From positions 101,223-165,222 of the forward strand of contig JAUMVK010000005.1 of the NCBI GenBank assembly GCA_030530205.1: a stretch of DNA of 64,000 nt, in the 5' to 3' direction. Both the position numbers and the translations under genes were made by a program. Under the pieces are notes generated by a model. That model had not been told where the DNA came from and searched no databases. It worked only from the letters and a program-made list of their open reading frames with translations. The stretch is from RGIG3701 sp030530205. Its GTDB lineage: Bacteria > Planctomycetota > Planctomycetia > Pirellulales > Thermoguttaceae. Of this stretch, positions 44,886-54,179 are shown one piece after another (the stretch's first letter is position 1; each line of letters begins with the position of its first letter).

Positions 44886-47540
44886 TTACTGCGCCGCCTG
44901 TTTTTTCAGCTCGATCCGCACGTTATCGAGGTCGATCGTCGTCGTGTTATGACCCAGGGCTGCGAAGACCAGGCAGTCAAATTCCTTCCACGCCGGATTG
45001 CGGATCGGCCGGACGAACGTCCGCGTTTCGCCCCCCTTCGGCGTGATTTTTACCGTGTACGGCTCGCCGTCGGCCGGGAAGTTCGGGACCAAAAGCTCGA
45101 CGTGGACCCAGTCCGTCGCCGGAACTTTGAAAGTCTCGTCGTGGAAGTAAACCCCATCAGGCTTGACCCGAAGCGTAGCGGCAATTCGGTACTGTGAGCC
45201 TTCGTCACGGACTTCCGCCATCAGGTCGGCCCCTTCCGCGACGCGCACGTCGAACGAAACGTAAACCATTCCGGGGTCCGTGTAGTTTGTATTGTACTGC
45301 CAGAACGGATCGAACTCGTACTGCTGGTCCGGTGTGTCATAGATCCTGAGGAAGTGATTCCCGTTTTCCTCCAGGATTTTGAGCGAGCCGGGATTTCCGT
45401 GCGGTGAGGTCTGACGAACCAGGTTTCTGCGCGGCGTCTCGAAATCGTCCATGAGCGCAAACGGCGGGAGCGCCGGCCCGTCCGGAGCGAAGACCACCTC
45501 CGGCCAAACCCAGTTCTGCGCCTCTTTCACCCAGGCGGGATCGTCCTTCAAAACGCCAGCCTGCGTGAAGTCAAACGGCTTGAAACCGATTTTCTCCAAA
45601 ACCGGCTTCGATGCGTCCGTAAAGCGGAAATCGAAGTTTTTCACGTCCTGGAAACACGGGTCCGCGATCACGCTGTGCTGGTCCTTCCCGAGCTTCTGCC
45701 ACTCCTCGAAGGAAAGCTCCTGGAAGTCGATCGCGTGGTCATCGCCGTAGTTCCAGTAAATGTTCCGGTCCTCGTTGGAGTACGGGTTTTTCCACTGCCC
45801 GTGCAGGAGCGTCTGGCCGGCGGAGGAGTCGTACACGATGATGTTCTGCTCCAGCGTGAACGACGTGTGCTCTTCCGGGCGTGAGCGCTGCAACTGATTC
45901 TCGAGGCTGAAGGCGAAAATGTTGTTCCGCAGCAAATTGTTCTCGCCGTAATGCTGGTGGAAGTTCCCGGTGTGCGTCTGGTACACCAGATTGTTCTCCA
46001 TCAGGATGTCGGAGGACCCCTCGTCCGTATAAAGGCCCATGCCGCCGCGGCCGTACCGATTGTACGAGTACACGTCGTGGATCACGTTATTCGAAACGGT
46101 CGTCCCGGGTGAGATACCAAGGGAATAAACCCCGCCCATATCGGAAAGGACGCCCTGACCGATGTGGTGAATGTGGTTGAATTCGATGTGATTTTCGACG
46201 GCGACCGACTTGGAGTAGCCCCAGACCCAGCCGAGCGAAACGCCCGTGTAGTACCCGTCCGAAATGTCGTTATGCAGGACGGAATTTTTGGGCGCGTGGC
46301 CGATCCAGACGCCGATCCCGCCGAGGTCGATCTGGCCGTAATGCCGAACGATGCAGTTCTGGACGAGGTTCCCGGAGGAAAGGTTTTCCGGGGCCAGATC
46401 CGTACCGTGGCCGGGGCCGATGCGCACGCCGCCCGCGCCGAGGTCTTCCATCAGCGTTTTCTCCACGCGGCAGTTCGTGCAGCCAACGTGGAAGTGGAAG
46501 GCGTACCCGCCGATGTGTGTCACTTTGCAGCCCGTGAATTCCAGCCCGTCGGCGTAGTTCGCCAGAATGGACGCAGGTGAGCTGATGGCCGACTGACCGA
46601 CCGATAGGCCTTTTTCCGGAAGGTTCCAGACGTCACACGTGAACGTGATGTTCTGGAACTTGATGTTTTTGACGCGGGAGTCCTGCGTGCCGTTGAATTT
46701 CAGGAAACCGGACTCCTCGAACGGCTTCGGCCCCATTGGGGCGAGGAAACGGACGTTTTCCGGTGTTTCGCCTTCGCGGGGAATGTAGATGCACGTCCCG
46801 TCACGCTTCAAAAGGAATTCGCCCGGCTCGTCCAGCGCGGATTCGATCCCCTCGACGTGATAGCGCTGATTCTTGCCCCACCAGCAAATGTCCCAGCACG
46901 CGGGACCGGTAAGCGTCACGAGGTTTTTGGCCGTGTCCACGCTTTCGACCCGGTGAAATGACGTTTCCCAGGAGTGGTACAGGAGGATCTTCACGTCCCG
47001 CGGATTCGGCATTTGGGCGATTTCGGCGAAAATCGCGCGGTCCGGCTCGCGGGGAGAAAACTGCGTTTTGGGGTTTTCCTCGCTGACCTCCTGAATGTAC
47101 AGGTAGCGGTCGCCGCCAGGAACGTCCGCGTTCGGTGTGCGGGCGAGCTGGGCGCGCTGGCCCCCGACGAAAAGCGACTCAAACCAGAAATTCCCGTCCG
47201 CGACGTCCAGGATCTTCGTCACGAACCAGCCGTTCGGAGCGGCTTTCCAGCCGGTGATCTCGATCCCGCGGGTGAAAACAGGCGGCTGAGTTGGGTCTGC
47301 TGCCTCATAAACCGTGTTGGAATCGTCGGCAGTAAACTCGACCGGATCCGCGAAAAAGTACTCGCCAGGAGCGATTTTGACCACGGCGGTCTGACCGGGA
47401 TTCTGAGAGTGCCAAGCACGTATCTCATCACGGACCTGAGCCAGAGACTGCCCCGGACGGAATTGAAATTCCTGTGCGCTCAGCGTGGACGCGAGGCAGA
47501 AGAAAAAAGCGAAAATGACGGCACCGTGTTTCATTTGCAA
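44886..47540 (-). CDS. Exported right-handed beta-helix protein, GH141-like
   Basis: The 884-residue protein has a signal peptide (VIFAFFFCLASTLSAQ), an N-terminal region with SLAQVRDEIRAW, as in GH141-like enzymes, and a long parallel beta-helix (about 290-590) with repeated N-x-I-x-x-N turns (ENHIEFNHIHHIG, SNNVIHDVYS, NNLVYQTHTG). A C-terminal beta-sandwich (about 710-880) may bind carbohydrate. GH141 enzymes act on fucose or xylose linkages in plant polysaccharides. The strongly conserved stretches GIGVWIGHAPKNS and GGMGLYTDEGSS belong to this group, but I cannot pick the catalytic residues with certainty. Pectate-lyase-type activity is the alternative. It has its own promoter. Confidence 0.75.
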   Translation of the reverse strand: MQMKHGAVIFAFFFCLASTLSAQEFQFRPGQSLAQVRDEIRAWHSQNPGQTAVVKIAPGEYFFADPVEFTADDSNTVYEAADPTQPPVFTRGIEITGWKAAPNGWFVTKILDVADGNFWFESLFVGGQRAQLARTPNADVPGGDRYLYIQEVSEENPKTQFSPREPDRAIFAEIAQMPNPRDVKILLYHSWETSFHRVESVDTAKNLVTLTGPACWDICWWGKNQRYHVEGIESALDEPGEFLLKRDGTCIYIPREGETPENVRFLAPMGPKPFEESGFLKFNGTQDSRVKNIKFQNITFTCDVWNLPEKGLSVGQSAISSPASILANYADGLEFTGCKVTHIGGYAFHFHVGCTNCRVEKTLMEDLGAGGVRIGPGHGTDLAPENLSSGNLVQNCIVRHYGQIDLGGIGVWIGHAPKNSVLHNDISDGYYTGVSLGWVWGYSKSVAVENHIEFNHIHHIGQGVLSDMGGVYSLGISPGTTVSNNVIHDVYSYNRYGRGGMGLYTDEGSSDILMENNLVYQTHTGNFHQHYGENNLLRNNIFAFSLENQLQRSRPEEHTSFTLEQNIIVYDSSAGQTLLHGQWKNPYSNEDRNIYWNYGDDHAIDFQELSFEEWQKLGKDQHSVIADPCFQDVKNFDFRFTDASKPVLEKIGFKPFDFTQAGVLKDDPAWVKEAQNWVWPEVVFAPDGPALPPFALMDDFETPRRNLVRQTSPHGNPGSLKILEENGNHFLRIYDTPDQQYEFDPFWQYNTNYTDPGMVYVSFDVRVAEGADLMAEVRDEGSQYRIAATLRVKPDGVYFHDETFKVPATDWVHVELLVPNFPADGEPYTVKITPKGGETRTFVRPIRNPAWKEFDCLVFAALGHNTTTIDLDNVRIELKKQAAQ

Positions 47541-47577
47541 ATAATTAATTGGCGAGCGAGATGATAAATTCTATACC

Positions 47578-47605
47578 ATTATAGCCATTTTAATTTTTTT
47601 GTCAC
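47578..47605 (-). promoter_or_regulatory. Promoter of the GH141-like gene
   Basis: On the minus strand GTGACA and TATAAT are 16 bases apart, about 40 bases before the ATG. Seven C lie two bases upstream of the -35 box. Confidence 0.7.
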
Positions 47606-47668
47606 GTGGGGGGGAGGAAAATTTTTCAACTTTTTTCAAATATTTTCCCTTTTTTCGCGTCGGGCCTC

Positions 47669-47696
47669 TTGTTTTCTCTGGAAGTTGTATTAAAAT
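47669..47696 (+). promoter_or_regulatory. Promoter of the ROK kinase gene
   Basis: TTGTTT and TAAAAT are 16 bases apart, about 55 bases before the start codon, divergent from the GH141-like promoter. Confidence 0.6.
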
Positions 47697-47752
47697 ACGA
47701 AGATAGTTTTCATTTGTTAAATATTAACCAATCGTTCACTGGAGTTTGACCC

Positions 47753-48787
47753 ATGAAATATTACCTTGGTATCGATCTTGGCGGAACCAATACGAAAATC
47801 GGGATCCTTGACGAAAATGGGAACATCGTCGCGAAAGGCTCGGTCCCGACACACATTCAGGAGGGCCCGGAAGCCGCCTGTCAGCGCATTGCGGGGGGCG
47901 TTGATGAAGTTTTGGCTCAGGCCAACCTTACACGCGCCGACATTGCGAAGGCGGGGCTCGCCTCTGCCGGCCCGATGGATATTCCGGGGCGGACGCTGCG
48001 CGAGACGGCCAATCTGGGGGAGAAGTGGAAATACTGCCCGATTGCCGACATGATGAGCGAAGCGTGCGGCATTTACCTCGAATTCGCCAACGACGCGTCG
48101 GCCGCCGCTTTCGCGGAATACTGGGTCGGAAAGGGCAAAGACGCGAAGAAGCACACGGTCAACCAGCAGGGCGTCGTGACGCTCGACAAACCGATCACGA
48201 GCATGGTCCTCCTGACGCTCGGCACCGGCATCGGCTGCGGAATCATCATCAACAAAATGGTCTATGACGGCGAACACTCGCAGGGGGGCGAGTACGGCCA
48301 CGCGCTGATCGACACGACTCCGAACGCCCGAATCTGCGGCTGCGGCCGGCCCGGGCATTACGAAGCGTACGGGAGCGCCACGGCGGTAATTTCCCGCACG
48401 AAAGAGATCATCGACTCCGGCGTGAAAACCTCCCTGGCGGCCCGTCGGGCGGACCTCGACACGATTGGCGCCAAAGTCGTCGCGGAAGAGGCCCAAAAAG
48501 GCGATGAAGTCGCCATGCAGATCATCCTCGACACGGCAAAGTACCTCGCCATCGGGATCGTGACCCTCATGCACACGATCGACCCGGACGCGATCTATCT
48601 CGGCGGAGCCATGACCTTTGGCGGGAATGAGTCGGAACTGGGACGCACGTTCATCAAGGCGATCCGCGACGAGATCAAAGTCCGAGCCCTGCCGACGTGC
48701 TCGGCCACGACGATCGTCGATTTTGCGGCCCTCGGCGGTGACGCGGGCTTCATCGGCGCGGCGGGGATCGCCAGGGCGATGGAGTGA
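47753..48787 (+). CDS. glk: ROK-family glucokinase
   Basis: The enzyme phosphorylates glucose (or a related sugar) with ATP in the cytoplasm. The N-terminal phosphate-binding motif is IDLGGTNTKIGI; the catalytic Asp lies in FANDASAAAFAEYW; and the second ATP motif is TLGTGIGCGIII, followed by GGEYGHALI. The zinc site of ROK proteins, usually CxCGxxGCxE, reads CGCGRPGHYEAY, with His in place of the third Cys. At 344 residues it carries a small insert after EYWVGKGKDA compared with typical glucokinases. There is no N-terminal HTH, so it is an enzyme and not a ROK repressor. Two repeat copies follow the stop codon. Confidence 0.9.
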   Translation: MKYYLGIDLGGTNTKIGILDENGNIVAKGSVPTHIQEGPEAACQRIAGGVDEVLAQANLTRADIAKAGLASAGPMDIPGRTLRETANLGEKWKYCPIADMMSEACGIYLEFANDASAAAFAEYWVGKGKDAKKHTVNQQGVVTLDKPITSMVLLTLGTGIGCGIIINKMVYDGEHSQGGEYGHALIDTTPNARICGCGRPGHYEAYGSATAVISRTKEIIDSGVKTSLAARRADLDTIGAKVVAEEAQKGDEVAMQIILDTAKYLAIGIVTLMHTIDPDAIYLGGAMTFGGNESELGRTFIKAIRDEIKVRALPTCSATTIVDFAALGGDAGFIGAAGIARAME

Positions 48788-48793
48788 AATGAT

Positions 48794-48866
48794 GCGGAGA
48801 TGACGTTTCCAGCGTCGTTGGAAAACAGCAATTAATTCAGACGACACTGGAAGCGCTGTCCCCGTA
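48794..48866. repeat. GACGCT palindromic repeats, two copies in opposite orientation
   Basis: GCGGAGATGACGTTTCCAGC begins at 48794, a few bases after the glucokinase stop, and ACGACACTGGAAGCGCTGTC follows at 48841 with CCCCG. The rest of the gap to 49018 is AT-rich with no gene seen. Confidence 0.8.
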
Positions 48867-49018
48867 AGGGGTCGTTCGCGTAAAGAGTTATCCCTGCAAA
48901 TCTTAACTATCTTTTTTATTTTGCTCAAACTGATTTCTTCGCAAGTTGGTAATTTTCATCTTGAGACGTGCCCGATAAAGAAAAAGGTACTTTTGACTTT
49001 TTTAAAGGAATCAGAATC

Positions 49019-49303
49019 ATGCGTAATATTTTTCGGGACGAGACAGGAAGCCTGACGCTGGAATGGATTTTTTTATTTTCACTTCTCGTTCTGGGAATCG
49101 TTGGCGGTGTGGCCACTCTGCGTAACGCGATGATTCTGGAAGCAGGAGAGAGCGCTGGCGCGGCGGCCGGGTTGGACGACAGTTACACCGTTGCCCCGCC
49201 GCCGGCTTTGAGTCTGGATTCGCAGCCGAGCGCAACGATCAATGGTTTCGAATATGATACCGGTCCCAACAAAGTTAAATTTGGAGATTCTGCAGGATTA
49301 TAG
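49019..49303 (+). CDS. Small prepilin-like (Flp/TadE-type) protein, 94 aa
   Basis: The sequence starts MRNIFRDETGSLTLEWIFLF. The DETG|SLTLE site looks like a prepilin cleavage motif with Glu at position +5, followed by a hydrophobic helix (WIFLFSLLVLGIVGGVATL) and a short polar domain with a Pro-rich turn (TVAPPPALSLD). Flp/TadE-like pseudopilins have this build. AAAGGAATC precedes the ATG at 49019; an upstream GTG frame to 48968 is possible but lacks a good site. No prepilin peptidase or secretion ATPase is in the window, so the assembly partner must lie elsewhere. It converges with the HU gene. Confidence 0.65.
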   Translation: MRNIFRDETGSLTLEWIFLFSLLVLGIVGGVATLRNAMILEAGESAGAAAGLDDSYTVAPPPALSLDSQPSATINGFEYDTGPNKVKFGDSAGL

Positions 49304-49315
49304 AAAACTCAGGCC

Positions 49316-49633
49316 CTAGTCCAAATTTCTTAATTCCCGACTTTGGAACTGGTCGTTTATGTGTTCGGTGGCCAGTTTTCCCGGTGTAAATGTGATTGCG
49401 TAATGGCGTTCGACCTGTACCCGTTCACCAGTTTTAGGGTTGGTCGCCAGGTGTGGTTTACGCTCTTTGACTTCGAAAATCCCAAAATTTCTCAACTCGA
49501 TGCGCCCGTGTTCTGCCAGCGCCTCGAGAATCGTATCGAGGGTACACTGCACCATGGTGCCGGTAAACTGTTGGCTGCACTGCATTTTGTCGGAAATGGT
49601 CAGAACAAGTTCTTTTTTGGTAACTGTTTTCAT
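49316..49633 (-). CDS. HU/IHF-family DNA-binding protein
   Basis: This small nucleoid protein bends DNA. The N-terminal helices are MKTVTKKELVLTISDKM, the dimer strand GRIELRNFGIFEVKERKPH, and the DNA-inserting arm holds the hallmark ATNPKTGERVQV with the intercalating Pro, ending YAITFTPGKL. The start is placed at 49633 (105 aa), since homology begins there; the frame extends upstream to 49732 but that part is unrelated to the family. It follows tsaB by 29 bases and is probably in its operon. Typical HU proteins have about 90 residues; this one has a short C-terminal extension. Confidence 0.9.
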   Translation of the reverse strand: MKTVTKKELVLTISDKMQCSQQFTGTMVQCTLDTILEALAEHGRIELRNFGIFEVKERKPHLATNPKTGERVQVERHYAITFTPGKLATEHINDQFQSRELRNLD

Positions 49634-49662
49634 CTTCTTGAGTCCGTAATAATTCTTTGGTC

Positions 49663-50346
49663 TTACTTTTTCATCATCATACGCCGTTCCTCCGCAGCCG
49701 CAGGACGGGAATAAATCGGCAGAAGGTTCCAAATATCATCGCGGCGGCCTGCCTGATAAAGCCGAAACCCCATTTTTCCCATCTGCGCAACACTCGGCGT
49801 CCAGAATTCCGCCGGAACGGTTGGAAGATTTTCTGGCAAAAAACGGGCCTTTTGCGCAAGTACGGGCCCGGAGAGAAAGGTTCCGTCCGGAACATTTTTG
49901 ACCCAGTCTTCCAGATCAATCATGCGTGTTTCGTCCAGAGGAGCCATAAGGCCATCCATGCCGCGCTCATAATTCCGGACTACGACCTCGCCCCGCTGGG
50001 CATCCAGGCCGATTGAAACCCGCGCAAATTCCTGGGGAACCGCCTCGGCAAGAATGTCCAGCGTGTTCAGCGCGATAACGTCAGCGCCGACCGCCCAGGC
50101 GAAAATTTTGGCGAAAGTGATCCCGACCCGCAGCCCCGTAAAAGAGCCGGGCCCTTGTGACACGACGATCAACTGAACATCCGTAGGTTTCCAGCCCGTT
50201 TGAGCCAGAAGATCACGGACGGCCGGAGCGAGGTACTGCGCACTGCGCTGCTGGGGGGGAAGAGTCGTGGAGGCCAGAACGTTTTCGTCGTCCAGCAGAG
50301 CGGCGCTCGCGGACATTTCGATTGTTTCAAACGCTAAAATTTTCAT
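49663..50346 (-). CDS. tsaB: tRNA N6-threonylcarbamoyladenosine biosynthesis protein TsaB
   Basis: TsaB is the non-catalytic partner of TsaD in making t6A at position 37 of ANN-decoding tRNAs. It has the ASKHA-type fold start (MKILAFETIEMSASAALLDD) and the family signature VSQGPGSFTGLRVG. The residues after it (FAKIFAWAVGADVIALNTLD) also fit. The 227 residues are usual. No TsaC, TsaD or TsaE is in the window. HU follows on the same strand. Confidence 0.92.
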   Translation of the reverse strand: MKILAFETIEMSASAALLDDENVLASTTLPPQQRSAQYLAPAVRDLLAQTGWKPTDVQLIVVSQGPGSFTGLRVGITFAKIFAWAVGADVIALNTLDILAEAVPQEFARVSIGLDAQRGEVVVRNYERGMDGLMAPLDETRMIDLEDWVKNVPDGTFLSGPVLAQKARFLPENLPTVPAEFWTPSVAQMGKMGFRLYQAGRRDDIWNLLPIYSRPAAAEERRMMMKK

Positions 50347-50660
50347 GATTCGGGGTCAGGTTCGTCAGAGAAGGGACGAAAATTTTTAAAAATTTTTTGA
50401 AAAAATGAAAAAATTTTTTCAGGGAAAAGGGCTTTTTAAGGTCAAAACGACTGTACTCAAGCAGTAAAAAAATGATTTTTAACCGAAAAAATACGATTAA
50501 AACGCAATTTCGGCTGAATCTTTCTTAATAGCTTGACAAATTTTAAAATTTTTGCAAGGGGGGCCTCGACGAAAATCGAATTTATGGGATAATAGAAAAG
50601 GTATTTTGTAATTTGATTTAATCGGGTTTGTGCCGAACTCCCAAAAGAAAGGGGTATAAC
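50347..50660. other. A/T-tract intergenic region with divergent starts
   Basis: This gap separates tsaB from the metallophosphoesterase gene. It contains repeated A and T runs (50375-50415 and 50530-50550), a G-run (50558-50563) and a probable promoter for the right-hand gene: TCGACG and GATAAT, 16 bases apart, at 50566-50593. No gene was seen inside. Confidence 0.55.
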
Positions 50661-51425
50661 GTGAAACGGGCGATTATTAGCGACATCCACGCCAATCTGG
50701 AGGCGCTGACGGTTGTGATGGATGATATTGAAAAACAGAATGTTGATGAAATTATATGTTTGGGTGATGTCATTGGGTACGGTGCCAACCCGCTGGAGTG
50801 TCTTGACATCGTTATGGAGAAATGCAAAGTTTGCCTTATTGGGAATCATGAACAAGGAGCGTTGTTTGATCCGGACGGGTTCAACGGCAATGCCATGAAA
50901 GCCATTTTTTGGACCCGGGAACAGCTTTCAAAACCGTCAGAACGCCGTGACGAGCGGTGGGAGTTCCTGAATATGAACCCACGCAGATACTTTGACGAGA
51001 ACTGGAAGGCTCTATTTGTGCACGGCTCACCGAAAAATCCGCTAAACGAGTACATCTTCCCGGAAGATATTTACAATCCCAAGAAGATGGAAATTCTTTT
51101 TAACCTCGTGACACACATTTCATTTCAGGGCCACACGCACGTTCCGGGAATCTTCACCCAGGACGGGCAATTTCTTATGCCGGAAGAGATGAATTTTGAG
51201 TTTGATTTTTTGCCGGAACACAAATATCTCGTGAATGTGGGGTCGGTTGGTCAGCCGCGTGATTCCATTAAGGATTCATGTTACGTGACGGCGGAAGATT
51301 CCGATAATGGGATTCATCTGGTTTACCATCGTTTGGAGTATCCGGTTCAGGAAGCGGTGGATAAGATCATGCAAACTCCCGAATTGGATAACTTTCTTGG
51401 TGAGCGCCTCCTTTTGGGACGGTAA
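50661..51425 (+). CDS. YfcE/YmdB-like calcineurin-type metallophosphoesterase
   Basis: The active-site motifs are in order: SDIHANLEAL, CLGDVIGYGANP, GNHEQGAL, FVHGSPKNPL and QGHTHVP, which together bind two metal ions for phosphoester hydrolysis. The protein has 254 residues and no signal peptide, so it is cytoplasmic. The GTG at 50661 is chosen as start because AAAGGGG lies seven bases upstream and the family begins VKRAIISDIHANL; the frame is open upstream. The YidC gene follows after 67 bases. Substrate is unknown; related proteins act on cyclic nucleotides or phosphoproteins. Confidence 0.88.
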   Translation: MKRAIISDIHANLEALTVVMDDIEKQNVDEIICLGDVIGYGANPLECLDIVMEKCKVCLIGNHEQGALFDPDGFNGNAMKAIFWTREQLSKPSERRDERWEFLNMNPRRYFDENWKALFVHGSPKNPLNEYIFPEDIYNPKKMEILFNLVTHISFQGHTHVPGIFTQDGQFLMPEEMNFEFDFLPEHKYLVNVGSVGQPRDSIKDSCYVTAEDSDNGIHLVYHRLEYPVQEAVDKIMQTPELDNFLGERLLLGR

Positions 51426-51492
51426 ACCAATCGTTTTGGACCTTCATTCATTTGGTGAAATACTCACTTTTCATTTTCCATAATTAATCAAA

Positions 51493-54141
51493 ATGCCACA
51501 GTTTATTCAACCACCACAGCAGAAATATCGTCCTTCCTCCTCGAATAACAAAGCGCCTCAGAATCAACCGCCTCAAGGGGGCTGTTCGCAATTCTTTTTC
51601 CTGTTGGCGATCCTTCTCCTTTTCAACCTCCTGGTCATGCGTGCCTGTGCGCCGGAAGATCAGGGGCAGAACGAAAACTCTTCGTTAACTCAGGCCCTCG
51701 AATCTGTCACGGCTCCTGAGAAAATGGAACCGTCGGAAAAATCTGAAAAGGCTGTTGATTCCACGAAGACCGAAACTCCGGCGGAGATGTTGGAAACACT
51801 TCCGACAGAAGTTTCCAATCCGGAAACTGCGCCTGCGGAGAATGCGGTTCCTGCCGAAAAGGCCGATCCAGCCGATGCAATGGCGAAACCGAATATGAAT
51901 CCGGTCGAGTACCTGACGCTTGGTTCTGTCGATCCGGCAAGCCCGTATCGGATGCTGGTCACGCTGACTTCGGAAGGCGCTGCGGTGGCCCGTGTCGAAA
52001 TGAACGAGGCCCGGCTCGCAAGTATGAGCGATGAGAAAGACTTTAAAGGCGGCTATCTGGGCGAGATGAACTGCGATGAAGACACCGATGCTGTCGGTGG
52101 CGCGCTGGTTCAGGTCGTTGGAGCTGGAACGCCCGCCAAAGCAGCGGGGATACTTCCGGGTGACCGGATTTTGAAGGTGAACGGTCAGGAAGTCGCCAAT
52201 GCGGTCGTTCTGACTGAAACGGTCAGAAAATTCCGACCGGGAACGAAAATATCTCTGGATGTAAACCGTGCAGGGCAGGAAATCAAACTTGAGGCGACCC
52301 TCATCCGTGAGCCGGTCAGCGTCATCCGTCCTGAAGTGGAATCGGCCAATACGCAAAGCCTCGCGGATGCACTCAAAGGCCTTCCGACGAATCGAAAGAA
52401 TAACGCATCGTTCCTCACGACGTTCTATTCCTTCGGCGAGCAGTCGCTTTCCAAGTTGGATATGGAGGTCAAGAAGCAGATCGCGAATGACGATTACACG
52501 CTCCTAGACCAATTCGTGAATCAGGAAATTCTCGGCTTTGAAATGCACAAAGCGTCGTGGAAGGTTGAGGCCCGTGGTGAAGATTCGGTTACGTTCCTTT
52601 ACGAAATGCCGGTTTACGGGATGGAAGTCCGTAAAACATACACGCTGGTTCAGGTCGAAGAAACGCAGCGTCGGGACGAATCCTCGCCAACGTACCACCT
52701 TACGTTGAACATAACGGTGAAAAACGTCGGGACGCAAGATCGTACCCTGGCGATCCAGCAGGACGGGCCGACCGGTTTGTTGACGGAAGGGAACTGGTTC
52801 TGCTCCAAAGCCGGTCGAGGATGGGGTATGACCGGGATCCGGGATGTGCTGATCGGTTTTGAGGGGAACTCGACCCCGAACTATTACACCTGCACAAACA
52901 TCGCGGCCGGGAAATGGGGCAAGCAGATCCTTTGCTCGCAGAAGCCGCTGAAGTACATCGGGGTAGATGCGCAATATTTCTCGTCGATCCTGATCCCGGA
53001 AAAGGACGCTTCCTCGCTGGCGGTGGAACGATTTGCCGCTCTGCGCGTCGGAAACGTCACGAAGGGGCTGGAAATGCGAACGAATACATCTTGCCGCGTG
53101 ATTTCAAGTGCCAAAACTCTCAAGCCGGGTGAAGAAGCGACGCAGAAGTTTACGGTTTTCATCGGTCCAAAGCGTCCGAAACTCCTTTCCCGATACTCAC
53201 TTGATAATGTAGTGTATTACGGCTGGTTCTCGTTCATTGCGAAGATCCTGGTCGGGATCCTGCATTTCTTCTACGCGATTTTCGGGAACTACGGGATCGC
53301 GATCCTGCTCCTGACAGCACTGGTGCGTCTGCTGATGTTCCCGCTTTCCAGGAAACAGATCATGGGCTCTATCATCATGCAGAAGATTCAGCCGGAAATA
53401 ACCCGTCTGAACGAGAAATATCAGGACCCGATGGAGCGTCAGAAGGCCCAGATGGAGCTTTTCAGGAAGTATAAATACAACCCGATGTCGGGGTGTTGGG
53501 TGATGCTGATCCAGCTCCCGATTTTCATCGCGCTATACCGGGCGCTTCTGGTCGATGTGGAACTGCGTCAGATGCCGCTTTTCACCGAGTCGATCCGTTT
53601 CTGCTCGAACCTGGTCGCACCCGATATGTTCTTCTGTTGGAAGGATTACGTTCCGACGTGGGTTTCCAGCGGTGTCGGGATTTTTGGCCTTGGACCGTAT
53701 TTGAACCTGCTCCCGATCCTGACGATCGCGATTTTCATCATTCAGCAGAAGATCATGATGCCGCCGGCGTTGGACGAACAGGCGCGAATGCAGCAGAATA
53801 TGATGAAATTCATGATGATTTTCATGGGGTTCCTATTCTTCAAAGTTCCGTGCGGACTGTGCATTTACTTCATTATTTCGAGTCTGTGGGGCCTCCTGGA
53901 GCGCCAGTTTATGCCAAGTGCGGAGAACTTCCAGCTTTCACCTGACGGGATCATTGACATGCGGGTCCAGAACGGCACCGCGTCGAATCCTTACAAACCT
54001 GCGGCTCCTAAAAAGGAAGGTTTTTTTGCACGTTTGGCAAAGAAAGTCGAGGAGATTCAGAAGGCCGCGGAAGCCCGTGACGCGGAAATCGAACGTCAGA
54101 GGACTCAGGCGGAAAAGGCACGGCGGAAGAAAAAACGTTAG
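51493..54141 (+). CDS. yidC: Membrane protein insertase YidC with an embedded PDZ domain
   Basis: YidC inserts proteins into the inner membrane. An N-terminal membrane helix (FFFLLAILLLFNLLVMRAC, about 34-52) is followed by an acidic linker, then a PDZ domain (about 190-275: VVGAGTPAKAAGILPGDRIL, VNGQEVANAVVLTETV) set into the periplasmic region, the rest of the P1 beta domain, and the insertase core (about 580-830), with the groove Arg in LLLTALVRLLMFPLSRKQ and YNPMSGCWVMLIQLPIF. A very basic tail (KARRKKKR) suits ribosome binding. At 882 residues it is much longer than the roughly 550-residue E. coli protein. The start has no strong Shine-Dalgarno sequence. Confidence 0.92.
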   Translation: MPQFIQPPQQKYRPSSSNNKAPQNQPPQGGCSQFFFLLAILLLFNLLVMRACAPEDQGQNENSSLTQALESVTAPEKMEPSEKSEKAVDSTKTETPAEMLETLPTEVSNPETAPAENAVPAEKADPADAMAKPNMNPVEYLTLGSVDPASPYRMLVTLTSEGAAVARVEMNEARLASMSDEKDFKGGYLGEMNCDEDTDAVGGALVQVVGAGTPAKAAGILPGDRILKVNGQEVANAVVLTETVRKFRPGTKISLDVNRAGQEIKLEATLIREPVSVIRPEVESANTQSLADALKGLPTNRKNNASFLTTFYSFGEQSLSKLDMEVKKQIANDDYTLLDQFVNQEILGFEMHKASWKVEARGEDSVTFLYEMPVYGMEVRKTYTLVQVEETQRRDESSPTYHLTLNITVKNVGTQDRTLAIQQDGPTGLLTEGNWFCSKAGRGWGMTGIRDVLIGFEGNSTPNYYTCTNIAAGKWGKQILCSQKPLKYIGVDAQYFSSILIPEKDASSLAVERFAALRVGNVTKGLEMRTNTSCRVISSAKTLKPGEEATQKFTVFIGPKRPKLLSRYSLDNVVYYGWFSFIAKILVGILHFFYAIFGNYGIAILLLTALVRLLMFPLSRKQIMGSIIMQKIQPEITRLNEKYQDPMERQKAQMELFRKYKYNPMSGCWVMLIQLPIFIALYRALLVDVELRQMPLFTESIRFCSNLVAPDMFFCWKDYVPTWVSSGVGIFGLGPYLNLLPILTIAIFIIQQKIMMPPALDEQARMQQNMMKFMMIFMGFLFFKVPCGLCIYFIISSLWGLLERQFMPSAENFQLSPDGIIDMRVQNGTASNPYKPAAPKKEGFFARLAKKVEEIQKAAEARDAEIERQRTQAEKARRKKKR

Positions 54142-54179
54142 AGTAATGGCTGTCTCTCCAAATCATGAAGGATTTTTCC

